Shown here: positions 1-7,760 of the stretch, piece after piece | Position numbering within the stretch: position 1 is the stretch's first letter | Layout: the number at the start of each line of letters is the position of its first letter | NCBI GenBank assembly: GCA_944385415.1 | Contig: CALWXC010000005.1 | Location: 62,001 to 126,000 of the forward strand | Origin: an uncultured Oscillospiraceae bacterium | Lineage (GTDB): Bacteria > Bacillota > Clostridia > Oscillospirales > Oscillospiraceae | Reading direction: 5' to 3' | Length of the DNA: 64,000 nucleotides | Notes under the pieces: model-generated | Databases searched by the model: none | What the model was told of the DNA's origin: nothing | What the model saw: the letters and a program-made list of their open reading frames with translations, nothing else | Translations under genes and position numbers: made by a program

Positions 1-51
1 CCCCGCAAAGGGGTGACGGACGGGGCTGTTCTACATATTTTTCCACTGGAT

Positions 52-80
52 TTTTGGGAATTTTCCACGTAAACTATAGT
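52..80 (+). promoter_or_regulatory. possible promoter of the GH18-SLH gene
   Basis: TATAGT at 75-80 is a good -10 hexamer about 15 bases before the ribosome binding site. The -35 region (TTTTGG, 52-57) is poor, so this is a weak call. Nothing else is seen in the first 108 bases. Confidence 0.35.
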
Positions 81-108
81 AAATTGCCATCAATAGGAGG
101 ATATTCCC

Positions 109-1662
109 TTGCATCATATGTACATATTCCGGACGGCGGCCGCGCTGCTGTGCGCCGCGGTGCTGGCCGCGCCCGCTCAGGCGCGGGTCAGCCTGTCTTA
201 TATCAACGGTCCCGGCTCCGCCGCCGCCGTATCGACGGCCCAGGGGGCATTGAATCAGGTGAGCCCCGCCTGGCTGGAGCTGAACCCGGACGGCAGTTTG
301 CGGCTGACGGGGGCCAGCCGGTCTTTTGTGGAAGAAATGCACCGGCAGGACATGGCCGTGCTGCCGTTCCTGTCCAACCACTGGGACCGGACCTTGGGCC
401 AGGCGGCCGTGGACAATCGGGAATTGCTGACGGACCAGCTGGCCCAGGTGGTCCGGGACTACGACCTGGACGGCATCAGTCTGGACCTGGAGAACATGAC
501 GAAAGAACACGCTGACGAGTATACGGACATGGTACGTCTTCTGCGGCAGAAGCTGCCCAAGGGGAAGCAAATTGCCGTGGCGGTGGCGGCCAATCCCCGG
601 AACTTCACCACCGGCTGGCACGCATCCTATGATTATGCGGGTCTGGCGGAGTGGGCCGACTATTTAATGCTGATGACCTACGACGAGCACTACCGGGGCG
701 GCGAGGCCGGGCCGGTGGCGTCGGTGGACTTTGTGGAACGGAGTATCCGCTACGCGTTGGACCGGGTCCCGGCGGAACAGCTGGTCCTGGGCGTGGCCTT
801 TTATGGCCGCATCTGGGGCACAGATAATGTGGAGGTGCAGGGTGTGGGCATACGGGAGGTGCAGCTGTCCCAGCTGATGGAACAGTACGGCACCGGTACG
901 GCCTACGATGAAACGGCGGCAGCTACCGTGTCCACCCTGGTCATTCCTGAGACGGCGTCGGTGTCCGTGGCCGGTGTGCCCCTGACAGCGGGAGAATACA
1001 CCGTCTGGCACAGCGGGGAGCAGGGCCGAAAAGAGATTTTAAAGCTGGTGGAGGCGTACGATCTGCTGGGGGCGGGCAGCTGGAGTTTGGGCCAGGAGAC
1101 CGCCGATACCTGGGACTATTACAGTCTGTGGCTCCACGGCGCTTATTTTGACGATCTGGAAGGCCATTGGAGCCGGAACGACGTGGCCCAGGCCGTCCAC
1201 GAAGGATGGGTCCGGGGCGTGGATGAGGACCGGTTTGCCCCGGAGAGCACCCTGACCCGCGCCCAGACGGCGGCCCTGCTGACCCGGCTGCTGGACCTGC
1301 CCACCGGAACGGCTTCCTTTACGGATACGGAAGGCCACTGGGCGGAATCGGACATTGCTGCCGCTGCCGCCGCCGGTCTGGTAGAGGGCAGGGGAGAGGG
1401 GACCTTTGCCCCCGACGCGCCGGTGACCCGGCAGGAGCTGGCGCTGATGCTGTACCGGGCCGCCGGGTCTCCTGAGACCGACAGCGACGGATTGCGGGAC
1501 TACCGCGACGGCGGAAGCGTCAGCGACTGGGCGAAATCCGCCATGGCCTGGGCCGTGGAACAGGGGATTCTCACCGGAAGCGGCGGGAAGCTGCTGCCCC
1601 GGGCCGGTACCACCCGCGCCCAGGCGGTGACGCTGCTGGCGCGATACGCCGAGACCCTTTGA
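109..1662 (+). CDS. GH18-family glycoside hydrolase with three SLH domains
   Basis: A 517-aa exported protein. It has an N-terminal hydrophobic signal segment (about residues 5-25), a glycosyl hydrolase 18 barrel (about 28-340) and three S-layer homology repeats (about 347-394, 404-451, 464-513). The motif DGISLDLE at 121-128 matches the GH18 DGxxxDxE signature, with E128 as predicted acid. The later YDEHY and GSWSLGQE motifs resemble the YaaH/SleL branch that acts on peptidoglycan or chitin-like glycans. The start is TTG at 109, because AGGAGG at 95-100 gives 8-base spacing; the ATG at 118 is too far. The SLH repeats should anchor it to secondary wall polymer at the cell surface. The exact substrate is not inferable. 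Confidence 0.85.
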   Translation: MHHMYIFRTAAALLCAAVLAAPAQARVSLSYINGPGSAAAVSTAQGALNQVSPAWLELNPDGSLRLTGASRSFVEEMHRQDMAVLPFLSNHWDRTLGQAAVDNRELLTDQLAQVVRDYDLDGISLDLENMTKEHADEYTDMVRLLRQKLPKGKQIAVAVAANPRNFTTGWHASYDYAGLAEWADYLMLMTYDEHYRGGEAGPVASVDFVERSIRYALDRVPAEQLVLGVAFYGRIWGTDNVEVQGVGIREVQLSQLMEQYGTGTAYDETAAATVSTLVIPETASVSVAGVPLTAGEYTVWHSGEQGRKEILKLVEAYDLLGAGSWSLGQETADTWDYYSLWLHGAYFDDLEGHWSRNDVAQAVHEGWVRGVDEDRFAPESTLTRAQTAALLTRLLDLPTGTASFTDTEGHWAESDIAAAAAAGLVEGRGEGTFAPDAPVTRQELALMLYRAAGSPETDSDGLRDYRDGGSVSDWAKSAMAWAVEQGILTGSGGKLLPRAGTTRAQAVTLLARYAETL

Positions 1663-1687
1663 CAGCGGAGGCCCCATGGGGTATACT
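1659..1687 (+). promoter_or_regulatory. sigma-A promoter for the Gfo/Idh gene
   Basis: TTGACA at 1659-1664, a 17-base spacer and TATACT at 1682-1687. The -35 box overlaps the TGA stop (1660-1662) of the preceding gene, so the oxidoreductase probably has its own promoter. Confidence 0.75.
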
Positions 1688-1719
1688 GGAGGCAAACGCA
1701 ATTTAGGAGGGACTCTGTT

Positions 1720-2712
1720 ATGAATCTGGGTATTTTGGGCGCGGGACGCATTGCCGTCACTATGGCGGAAACGGTCCGCAAGCTCAACGAAAGCGGCAAC
1801 CACGACGTGAAGCTGTACGCTGTGGCCGCCCGGGACCTGGACCGGGCCCAGCGGTTTGCCGCCGACAACGGCGTGGAAAAAGCCTATGGCTCCTACGAGG
1901 CCATGCTGGCAGACCCGGCCCTGGACTTTGTGTACATCGCCACGCCCCACTCCCACCACTATCAGCACATTAAACTGTGTGCCGACCACGGCAAACACAT
2001 TCTCTGTGAAAAAGCCTTTACGGTCACGGCCCGGCAGGCCGACGATGCCATCCGTTATGCCAAGAATAAGGGCGTGCTGGTCACAGAGGCCATCTGGACC
2101 CGGTACCAGCCCATGCGGCAGACCATAAATGAGGTGCTGGCCTCCGGCGTCATCGGAGAGCCGAAAATGCTGACGGCGAACCTGTGCTATGCCATCACCG
2201 ACAAGGAGCGCATGGTGGTGCCGGAGCTGGCCGGCGGTGCGCTGCTGGATGTGGGCATCTATGCGCTGAACTTTGCCGAAATGGTCTTCGGTCATGCCGA
2301 CGGTCTCCAGGGCAGCTGCACCAAGAACGAGAACGGTGTGGATATGACCGACAGCATGACGCTGACGTGGAATGACGGCCGGGTGGCGGTGCTCAATGCG
2401 GCGGCAACCTGTGTGTCGGACCGGTTTGGCATTATCTACGGTACCAAGGGTTATATGGTGGTGGACAACATCAATAATCCCCAGGGATTGAAGGTGTATA
2501 ATGACCGCTATGAGCTGGTGCAGAGCATGGATTGCCCGGCCCAACTGACGGGTTATGAATATGAGGTATTGGAGACGGCCCGGTGTATTTCCGAGGGCCT
2601 GTTGGAGTGTCCCTCCATGCCCCATAGTGAGACCATCCATATGATGGAGGTCATGGACGCCCTGCGGGCACAGATGGCTGTCCGCTATCCTTGTGAAGCC
2701 GTGGACTGCTGA
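1720..2712 (+). CDS. Gfo/Idh/MocA-family NAD(P)-dependent oxidoreductase
   Basis: A 330-aa cytoplasmic dehydrogenase. The N-terminal Rossmann fold begins with the glycine motif GAGRIA (residues 6-11). The family EKP motif appears as EKAF near residue 95, followed by the C-terminal alpha/beta substrate domain. Layout and length match the Gfo/Idh/MocA family, close to the dihydrodiol or sugar dehydrogenase branch, but the substrate cannot be read from sequence. AGGAGG at 1705-1710 sits 9 bases before ATG 1720. A separate promoter overlaps the upstream stop codon, so it need not be co-expressed with the GH18 gene. A dispersed hairpin repeat begins about 10 bases after its stop. Confidence 0.85.
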   Translation: MNLGILGAGRIAVTMAETVRKLNESGNHDVKLYAVAARDLDRAQRFAADNGVEKAYGSYEAMLADPALDFVYIATPHSHHYQHIKLCADHGKHILCEKAFTVTARQADDAIRYAKNKGVLVTEAIWTRYQPMRQTINEVLASGVIGEPKMLTANLCYAITDKERMVVPELAGGALLDVGIYALNFAEMVFGHADGLQGSCTKNENGVDMTDSMTLTWNDGRVAVLNAAATCVSDRFGIIYGTKGYMVVDNINNPQGLKVYNDRYELVQSMDCPAQLTGYEYEVLETARCISEGLLECPSMPHSETIHMMEVMDALRAQMAVRYPCEAVDC

Positions 2713-2720
2713 ATCATAAA

Positions 2721-3274
2721 AAATAAAAGTTTTATTCGATTTTTTCTTGTGAGGGCCACCCACCGTCCGTGTGTCTGCGGTGCTCACCGGGCCTTTTCCG
2801 CCATGCCTGCGGTGTGGCTTCTTGCCATACATCCAGTATGGCTGCAAAGCCGCACCTTGGCCTGACGAAAAATTCCTCGCCGACCACGCTTGCCAACGAA
2901 CGGCGGGTAGCCCAAAATCGCAGGGTCCAGGGGGCAGCGCCCCCGGTCGCGCCGCGCACGGCGCGAAATTCCCGCTGGCCGCAGCCAGCGAAATTCCCGC
3001 CCCGCGCACGGGGTGAAATCCCCAGTCGTCCCATAGCGCCATCCGCAGATGGCGCTATCCCCACGGCAAAGCCGTAAGGCCGCCGTCCCCACCCCATCGT
3101 GGGTGGTGGACGGCGGCCTTCTTGCGTCCATAGATTTGTAAATCTGCCGTAGGGCGCGGCATCCTTGACGCGCCCGATGTGCAGCCTGTCCGGAGCCGTC
3201 AGGGATGCCGGCTCCTACGTCGGTGGTAATCGCAGGATGTACTGGCGGCGGGACACACAGGTTCCGCCCTACAA
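2721..3274 (+). repeat. dispersed hairpin repeat, copy 1 (expanded and interrupted)
   Basis: This fills most of the 640-base gap between the oxidoreductase and rplT. It starts with the family's AT-rich head (AAAGTTTTATTCGATTTTTT), then has about 165 unrelated bases, then the GC-rich core from about 2913. The core holds a GGGGGC/GCCCCC stem, a GCGCCG/CGGCGC stem and two extra hairpins (about 2971-2988 and 2999-3013), each followed by a GAAATnCCC-type linker. The invariant hairpin GCGCCATCCGCAGATGGCGC lies at 3036-3055. The right-hand part ends with the GGCGGGACA/GTTCCGCC stem. ORFs here look spurious. Confidence 0.7.
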
Positions 3275-3303
3275 GTGGTGGGGCAGTGCGTCCGTCATGG
3301 GCA

Positions 3304-3340
3304 ACAAAAAAACCGGCTGCTTTCCGCAGAAAGCAGCCGG
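3304..3340 (-). terminator. Rho-independent terminator of infC-rpmI-rplT
   Basis: Read on the minus strand, a 12-bp stem (CCGGCTGCTTTC / GAAAGCAGCCGG, plus-strand 3313-3340) with a 4-base loop is followed by seven T residues. It lies about 16 bases past the rplT stop. Confidence 0.9.
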
Positions 3341-3355
3341 GAGACGTTATGTCAA

Positions 3356-3709
3356 TTACAGAGCCTTCTTGGCAACCTCAACCAGAGAGGCGAAAGCGGC
3401 GGCGTCGGTGATGGCCAGCTCGCTCAGGGCCTTGCGGTTCATCTCCACACCGGCCTTCTTCAGACCGTACATGAAGCGGGAGTAGTTGATGCCGAAGGGA
3501 GCCACAGCGGCGGAAATACGGGAGATCCACAGCTGACGGAAGTCTCTCTTCTTCAGGCGGCGGCCCACATAGGCGTAAACGCCGGACTTCTTGACAGCCT
3601 GCTTGGCCATCTTGAAGTGGGTGGACTTGGAACCCCAGTAGCTCTTGGCCAGCTTCAGGGTCTTGTTTCTTCTCTTGCGCGTCATCATTGCGCCTTTAAC
3701 TCTTGCCAT
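3356..3709 (-). CDS. rplT: 50S ribosomal protein L20
   Basis: A 117-aa basic protein matching L20 in length and sequence, starting [16 protein letters not shown] and containing [14 protein letters not shown]20 binds 23S rRNA early in large-subunit assembly. In Firmicutes it also represses its own infC-rpmI-rplT operon through a leader RNA. It is the last gene of that operon, 42 bases downstream of rpmI. An AGGAGG-like site precedes ATG 3709, and a strong terminator follows. Nothing in the coding sequence is unusual. Confidence 0.97.
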   Translation of the reverse strand: MARVKGAMMTRKRRNKTLKLAKSYWGSKSTHFKMAKQAVKKSGVYAYVGRRLKKRDFRQLWISRISAAVAPFGINYSRFMYGLKKAGVEMNRKALSELAITDAAAFASLVEVAKKAL

Positions 3710-3751
3710 AGTTCAATAATCCTCCTATTAAAGATACACAGTACACCCGAA

Positions 3752-3949
3752 TTATTTGTACGGGATCAGCTTCTTGCAGGTAGCCTCGTTGGTCACATCG
3801 GCGTAGCCGGTCTGACGCAGGCCACGGGTGCGCTTGGTGGTCTTCTTGGTGAGGATGTGGCTCTTGTAAGCGTGGGCTCTCTTGACCTTACCGGACTTGG
3901 TGAGGCTGAATCTCTTCTTAGCGCCGGAATGGGTTTTCATCTTAGGCAT
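3752..3949 (-). CDS. rpmI: 50S ribosomal protein L35
   Basis: A 65-aa, very basic protein with the L35 signature: it starts [17 protein letters not shown] and carries the [16 protein letters not shown] stretch. It is a late-assembling large-subunit component. It lies between infC (26 bases upstream) and rplT (42 bases downstream) in the usual infC-rpmI-rplT order. Its translation is normally co-regulated with L20. Length and motifs are as expected. Confidence 0.97.
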   Translation of the reverse strand: MPKMKTHSGAKKRFSLTKSGKVKRAHAYKSHILTKKTTKRTRGLRQTGYADVTNEATCKKLIPYK

Positions 3950-3975
3950 GGGTGGGTTCTCCTTCCGAAAATGGT

Positions 3976-4494
3976 TTACTTGGCGTTCTTGGGGCTGAGG
4001 AACATGGACATATGCCGTCCGTCCAGCTTGGGATTCTTCTCCACATTGGCAACCTCGGTACAGGATTCGCCGAACTTCTTCAGCAGGTCCTCACCGATGG
4101 ACGTGTGGGCCATCTCGCGTCCGCGGAACCGGACGGTGACCTTGACCCGGTTGCCGTCTGCCAGGAACTTCTGGGCATTCTTCAGCTTGACGTTGAAATC
4201 GGCCACGTCAATGTTGGGAGACATCCGGACTTCCTTGATCTCCACGACCCGCTGGTTCTTCTTTGCTTCCTTGTCCTTCTTGACCTGCTCAAAGCGGAAT
4301 TTGCCGTAGTCCATAATCTTGCACACGGGGGGCACGGCGTTGGGAGAGATCTTGACCAGGTCCAGATCCTTCTCAAAGGCCATATTCAGTGCGTCCGTGG
4401 AGGACATGATGCCCAGCTGTGTGCCGTCGGCACCGATCACGCGAACTTCCTTGTCGCGGATCTCCTCGTTGAGCTGATGATCTAGTTTGCCGAT
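3976..4494 (-). CDS. infC: translation initiation factor IF-3, probable AUC start
   Basis: The 172-aa product begins (M/I)[16 protein letters not shown] and has the IF-3 N-domain, the lysine-rich linker and the C-domain (about residues 85-172). IF-3 checks start codons and keeps ribosomal subunits apart. No ATG, GTG or TTG lies between the ribosome binding site and the conserved NEEIRDKEV region. GGAGGTG (plus 4502-4508) is exactly 7 bases before an ATC codon at 4494-4492, so AUC is the likely start. E. coli infC uses AUU and is autoregulated because IF-3 rejects it. A longer GTG-start reading (4569) has no spaced ribosome binding site and would run through the leader terminator. Confidence 0.9.
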   Translation of the reverse strand: MGKLDHQLNEEIRDKEVRVIGADGTQLGIMSSTDALNMAFEKDLDLVKISPNAVPPVCKIMDYGKFRFEQVKKDKEAKKNQRVVEIKEVRMSPNIDVADFNVKLKNAQKFLADGNRVKVTVRFRGREMAHTSIGEDLLKKFGESCTEVANVEKNPKLDGRHMSMFLSPKNAK

Positions 4495-4511
4495 GGGAAA
4501 GCACCTCCAAT

Positions 4512-4656
4512 TCAAAAGAAACAAAAATGAGCGGGAGCTCCAGGAGCACCCGCACACAAACAAATCCACCTCTTGCGAGATGGTGAAACGCTGTGTTGAC
4601 CTGTTGGCTCGTTCGCCGAAGGTGAGGCGCGTGCTTCCGCTCCTTCTTTGTTGTTA
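4512..4656 (-). promoter_or_regulatory. infC leader with transcription attenuator (L20-leader-like)
   Basis: About 160 bases lie between the predicted transcript start and infC. The leader ends in a hairpin (plus 4531-4553; GCGGG/CCCGC with inner GCTCC/GGAGC) followed on the minus strand by a U-rich run (4530-4512). The infC ribosome binding site comes a few bases later. This is the layout of Firmicute L20 leaders, where L20 promotes premature termination. The L20-binding fold itself was not modelled. Confidence 0.65.
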
Positions 4657-4663
4657 CCGGAGT

Positions 4664-4692
4664 ATTATACCGAATGTTTCTCCCGCTGTCAA
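4664..4692 (-). promoter_or_regulatory. sigma-A promoter of infC-rpmI-rplT
   Basis: On the minus strand, a perfect TTGACA (plus 4687-4692), a 17-base spacer and a perfect TATAAT (plus 4664-4669). Confidence 0.9.
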
Positions 4693-4820
4693 CCGAAAAT
4701 GCAAAAGAAATTTCAAAATTTATAATACTTTCCCCTTGCAAAGTAATAAAAAACATGATACCATTACCATATCCCGCGCACATGTGCGCATCCTACAAAG
4801 ACAAATACGAGGTGAACGCT

Positions 4821-5261
4821 GTGAATATGGCTCCCAAATACTATATCGTGGAGGCCCAGGCCCTGCCGGAGGTCTTTTTAAAGGTGGCCGAGGCCAAGCG
4901 AATGCTGGAGACCGGCGAGGCTGCCACGGTCAACGAGGCCGCCCGGGCGGTGGAGATCAGCCGCAGCGCTTTTTACAAGTACCGCGACAGCATCGCCCCT
5001 TTCCAAAACCTGATGGCCGGCCGGATTATCACCTTCCAGCTGGTCCTCATCAACAAGGCGGGGTTGCTGTCGGCCATTTTGTCCATCTTTGCCGCCAGCG
5101 GCGCAAACATTCTGACCATCAATCAGTCCATCCCCACCAGCGGCGCGGCCATGGTGACCATCTCCGCCGAGACCACCGATCTGGTGTGCTCCGTGGAAGA
5201 ACTCCTCAAGGAGATCTCTGCGGAAAACGGCGTGGTCAAGGCTGAGATTGTGGCGGGATAA
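4821..5261 (+). CDS. PheB/UPF0735-family ACT domain protein
   Basis: A 146-aa protein closely resembling Bacillus subtilis PheB. The N-terminal part has the family signature SRSAFYKYRD (about residues 48-57), and an ACT domain follows (about 70-140, starting ITFQLVLINKAGLLS). ACT domains bind amino acids, and this family usually sits beside chorismate mutase or homoserine dehydrogenase genes. GTG at 4821 is 6 bases after GAGGTG (4809-4814); ATG at 4827 is the alternative. It lies 22 bases before an alcohol dehydrogenase and upstream of hom, so a role in aspartate-family regulation is plausible but unproven. Confidence 0.85.
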   Translation: MNMAPKYYIVEAQALPEVFLKVAEAKRMLETGEAATVNEAARAVEISRSAFYKYRDSIAPFQNLMAGRIITFQLVLINKAGLLSAILSIFAASGANILTINQSIPTSGAAMVTISAETTDLVCSVEELLKEISAENGVVKAEIVAG

Positions 5262-5283
5262 CCATAAAAGGAGATCGATATCG

Positions 5284-6504
5284 TTGCATAGCTTTACGTA
5301 TCAAGTGCCAACCGAAGTGGTGTTCGGCGCGGACACCCATTTGCAGGCGGCACAGTATGTGAGAAAATACGGCGGCAGCCGGGTCCTGGTGATCTACGGC
5401 GGCGGCAGCGCCGTCCGCTCCGGTCTGCTGGACCGGGTTTGTGAAGGACTGCGGGACGACGGCCTGACGGTGGAAACTCTGGGCGGCGTTCAGCCCAACC
5501 CCAGAGTGGCCCTGGTAAGAGAGGGCGTACAAAAGGCCCAGGCCATGCAGGCTGACTTTATTCTGGCCGTGGGCGGCGGCAGCGTCATCGACACGGCCAA
5601 GGCCGTGGCCCACGGTGCGGCTAATCCCGGCCTGGATGTGTGGAATGACATTTGGCTGCAACCGGCCAACTTGAAGAAGTCCATGGCCGTGGGCGCGGTG
5701 CTGACCATTCCTGCCGCCGGCAGCGAGACCAGCGACTCGGCGGTGCTCACCGATGGTGACAGCGGTATGAAACGAGGCCTCAACACCCAGCTGAACCGTC
5801 CGGTATTTGCCATTCTAGACCCCAAGCTGCCCGCCACATTGCCCGCGTTCCAGTTGGGCTGCGGCGTGACAGACATTATGATGCATACCCTGGACCGGTA
5901 TTTCAATCCGGATATGGATAACCAACTGACCGATGAACTGGCCGAAGCGCTGCTGCGGGTGGTCATTGACAACGGTCTCAAGGTCCTCAAGGACCCGGAG
6001 AACCAGCAGGCCATGAGTGAAATCCTGTGGGCGGGCAGCCTGTCCCACAACGGTCTGACGGGCCTGGGCGGCCGCAAGGATTTCGCCCCCCATCAGCTGG
6101 GCCACGCCTTGGGCGGCATGTTCGACAAGGCCCACGGCGCCACTCTGGCAGCCATTTGGGGTTCCTGGGCCCGGTACACCTGCAAGGGGGACGCCAATGT
6201 GGGCCGCTTTGCCCGATATGCCCGCAATGTCTGGCATCTGGACGGCGAGGCCATGGGGGACATGGAGCTGGCGTTGGGCGGCATCGCCGCCACGGAGAGC
6301 TATTTCCAGGCGTTGGGCATGCCCACCTGTCTGGAGGAACTGGTGGGCCGCACTTTGGACGGCGAGACGCTGGCGGAGCTGGCGTACCAGTGCAGCTACA
6401 GCGGCACCCGGACCATCGGCACCTTTATGGTCCTGAACCAGGACGATATGCTGGCCATCTATACCGCCGCCAACGGACGGCGCAAACTCTCCTTTGAGCA
6501 ATAA
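5284..6504 (+). CDS. iron-containing alcohol dehydrogenase (BDH/YqhD-like)
   Basis: A 406-aa group III alcohol dehydrogenase. The N-terminal domain has the GGGSVID nucleotide motif (about 96-102). The C-terminal helical domain carries the metal-binding histidines in HQLGHALGGMFDKAHGATLA (about 271-290). Start: TTG at 5284, 10 bases after AAGGAG (5268-5273), giving the usual MHSFTYQVPTEVVFG beginning. The family reduces aldehydes such as butyraldehyde with NAD(P)H. It sits between an ACT protein and homoserine dehydrogenase, an unusual insertion, and whether it uses an aspartate-pathway aldehyde cannot be told. Confidence 0.88.
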   Translation: MHSFTYQVPTEVVFGADTHLQAAQYVRKYGGSRVLVIYGGGSAVRSGLLDRVCEGLRDDGLTVETLGGVQPNPRVALVREGVQKAQAMQADFILAVGGGSVIDTAKAVAHGAANPGLDVWNDIWLQPANLKKSMAVGAVLTIPAAGSETSDSAVLTDGDSGMKRGLNTQLNRPVFAILDPKLPATLPAFQLGCGVTDIMMHTLDRYFNPDMDNQLTDELAEALLRVVIDNGLKVLKDPENQQAMSEILWAGSLSHNGLTGLGGRKDFAPHQLGHALGGMFDKAHGATLAAIWGSWARYTCKGDANVGRFARYARNVWHLDGEAMGDMELALGGIAATESYFQALGMPTCLEELVGRTLDGETLAELAYQCSYSGTRTIGTFMVLNQDDMLAIYTAANGRRKLSFEQ

Positions 6505-6532
6505 CGGATTTCAGAGAAAGAAGGAACTTCCA

Positions 6533-7732
6533 ATGGCGAACATTGCAATTATGGGCTTCGGCACCGTCGGTTCCGGTGTGGCGGAGGTTGTACACACCAA
6601 CCAGGATTCCATCCGCCGCCGGACCCTGGAGCCGGTGACGGTAAAATATATTCTCGATACCCGGGATTTTCCCAACAGCACCTATGGTCATCTGGTGATC
6701 CATGACTTTTCCATCATCGAACAGGACCCGGAGATTCAAGTGGTGGTGGAGTGCATCGGCGGCTGCGGCGTGGCTCTGGATTTCACCCGCCGGGCCTTGC
6801 TGGCCGGTAAGGATGTGGTCACCTCCAATAAGGCCCTGGTGGCTGCCCACGGTCTGGAGCTGCTGGCTCTGGCCAAGGAGCAGGGCCGCAACTTCCTCTT
6901 TGAAGCCAGTGTGGGCGGCGGCATTCCCGTCCTGCGGCCCCTGGCCTTCTGCCTGGCGGGCAACCGTATCGAGGAGATCTGCGGCATTCTCAACGGCACT
7001 ACCAACTATATCCTCACCAAGATGATCCGCGACGGCGAGCAGTTTGATGATGTCCTCAAGCGGGCCCAGGAGAAGGGTTACGCCGAAGCCGATCCCACCG
7101 ATGACGTGGAGGGCAAGGACGCCTGCCGGAAGATCTGCATTCTGGCGGCCCTGGCTTATGGTATCCATGTGTATCCGGAGCAGGTCTACACCTGCGGCAT
7201 CACCGGCATCCGGCCCCAGGATGTGGCCTGCGCCGACGCTCTGGGCATGCAGATCAAGCTGTTCGGACGCACCTTCCTGACCGAAGAGGGAAAAATTGCC
7301 TTGTACGTTTCTCCCCACCTGATTCCCAACGACAAGCCCCTGGCCAGCGTCGAGGGCGTATTCAACGCCATTATGATTCGCGGCAACGCCGTGGGCGAGA
7401 CCATGTTCTATGGACGCGGCGCGGGTAAGCTGCCCACGGCCAGCGCTGTGGTGGGCGACGTGGTGGACTGCATTCTCCACCGGGAGAAGCGCCGTGCTAT
7501 CGATTGGGAAGCAGGCAGCGGCGAGGAAGTTGTACCCTTTGAAAGCCTGGAACTGCGGTGGCTGGTGCGCACCGAAGCGGCGGCGGGTGCTGTGGCGGCG
7601 GCCCTGGGTCCGGTGGAAGCCGTGCCCGGCCAGAACGGCGCTTATGTGACGGGTCCTGTTTCCAAGGCCAAGCTGGACGAACTGCGGGAAAAGGGATTTT
7701 CGATTCTGTCGGCCATCCCGGTTCTCGATTGA
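6533..7732 (+). CDS. hom: homoserine dehydrogenase
   Basis: A 399-aa enzyme that reduces aspartate semialdehyde to homoserine, the branch point for threonine and methionine. It has the Rossmann motif GFGTVGSGV (about 8-16), the catalytic-domain motif GILNGTTNYILTKM and the substrate region AEADPTDDVEGKDA. The C-terminal about 60 residues are a short ACT-like region, so a regulatory ACT domain may be reduced, and the PheB-like ACT protein two genes upstream may compensate (inference). ATG 6533 follows AAGAAGGAA with 7-base spacing; the longer ATG at 6494 overlaps the upstream gene and is less likely. A dispersed repeat follows the stop. Confidence 0.92.
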   Translation: MANIAIMGFGTVGSGVAEVVHTNQDSIRRRTLEPVTVKYILDTRDFPNSTYGHLVIHDFSIIEQDPEIQVVVECIGGCGVALDFTRRALLAGKDVVTSNKALVAAHGLELLALAKEQGRNFLFEASVGGGIPVLRPLAFCLAGNRIEEICGILNGTTNYILTKMIRDGEQFDDVLKRAQEKGYAEADPTDDVEGKDACRKICILAALAYGIHVYPEQVYTCGITGIRPQDVACADALGMQIKLFGRTFLTEEGKIALYVSPHLIPNDKPLASVEGVFNAIMIRGNAVGETMFYGRGAGKLPTASAVVGDVVDCILHREKRRAIDWEAGSGEEVVPFESLELRWLVRTEAAAGAVAAALGPVEAVPGQNGAYVTGPVSKAKLDELREKGFSILSAIPVLD

Positions 7733-7760
7733 CCAACCGAACCGAAATGGGCTGTTGCAG

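Noticed and set aside
3165..3485. Small plus-strand ORFs between the oxidoreductase and rplT
   Set aside because: They run from the repeat into the antisense of rplT; no ribosome binding site, no domain.
4373..4783. Minus-strand ORF running through the infC leader
   Set aside because: It crosses the promoter, the attenuator and infC in another frame; a shadow reading.
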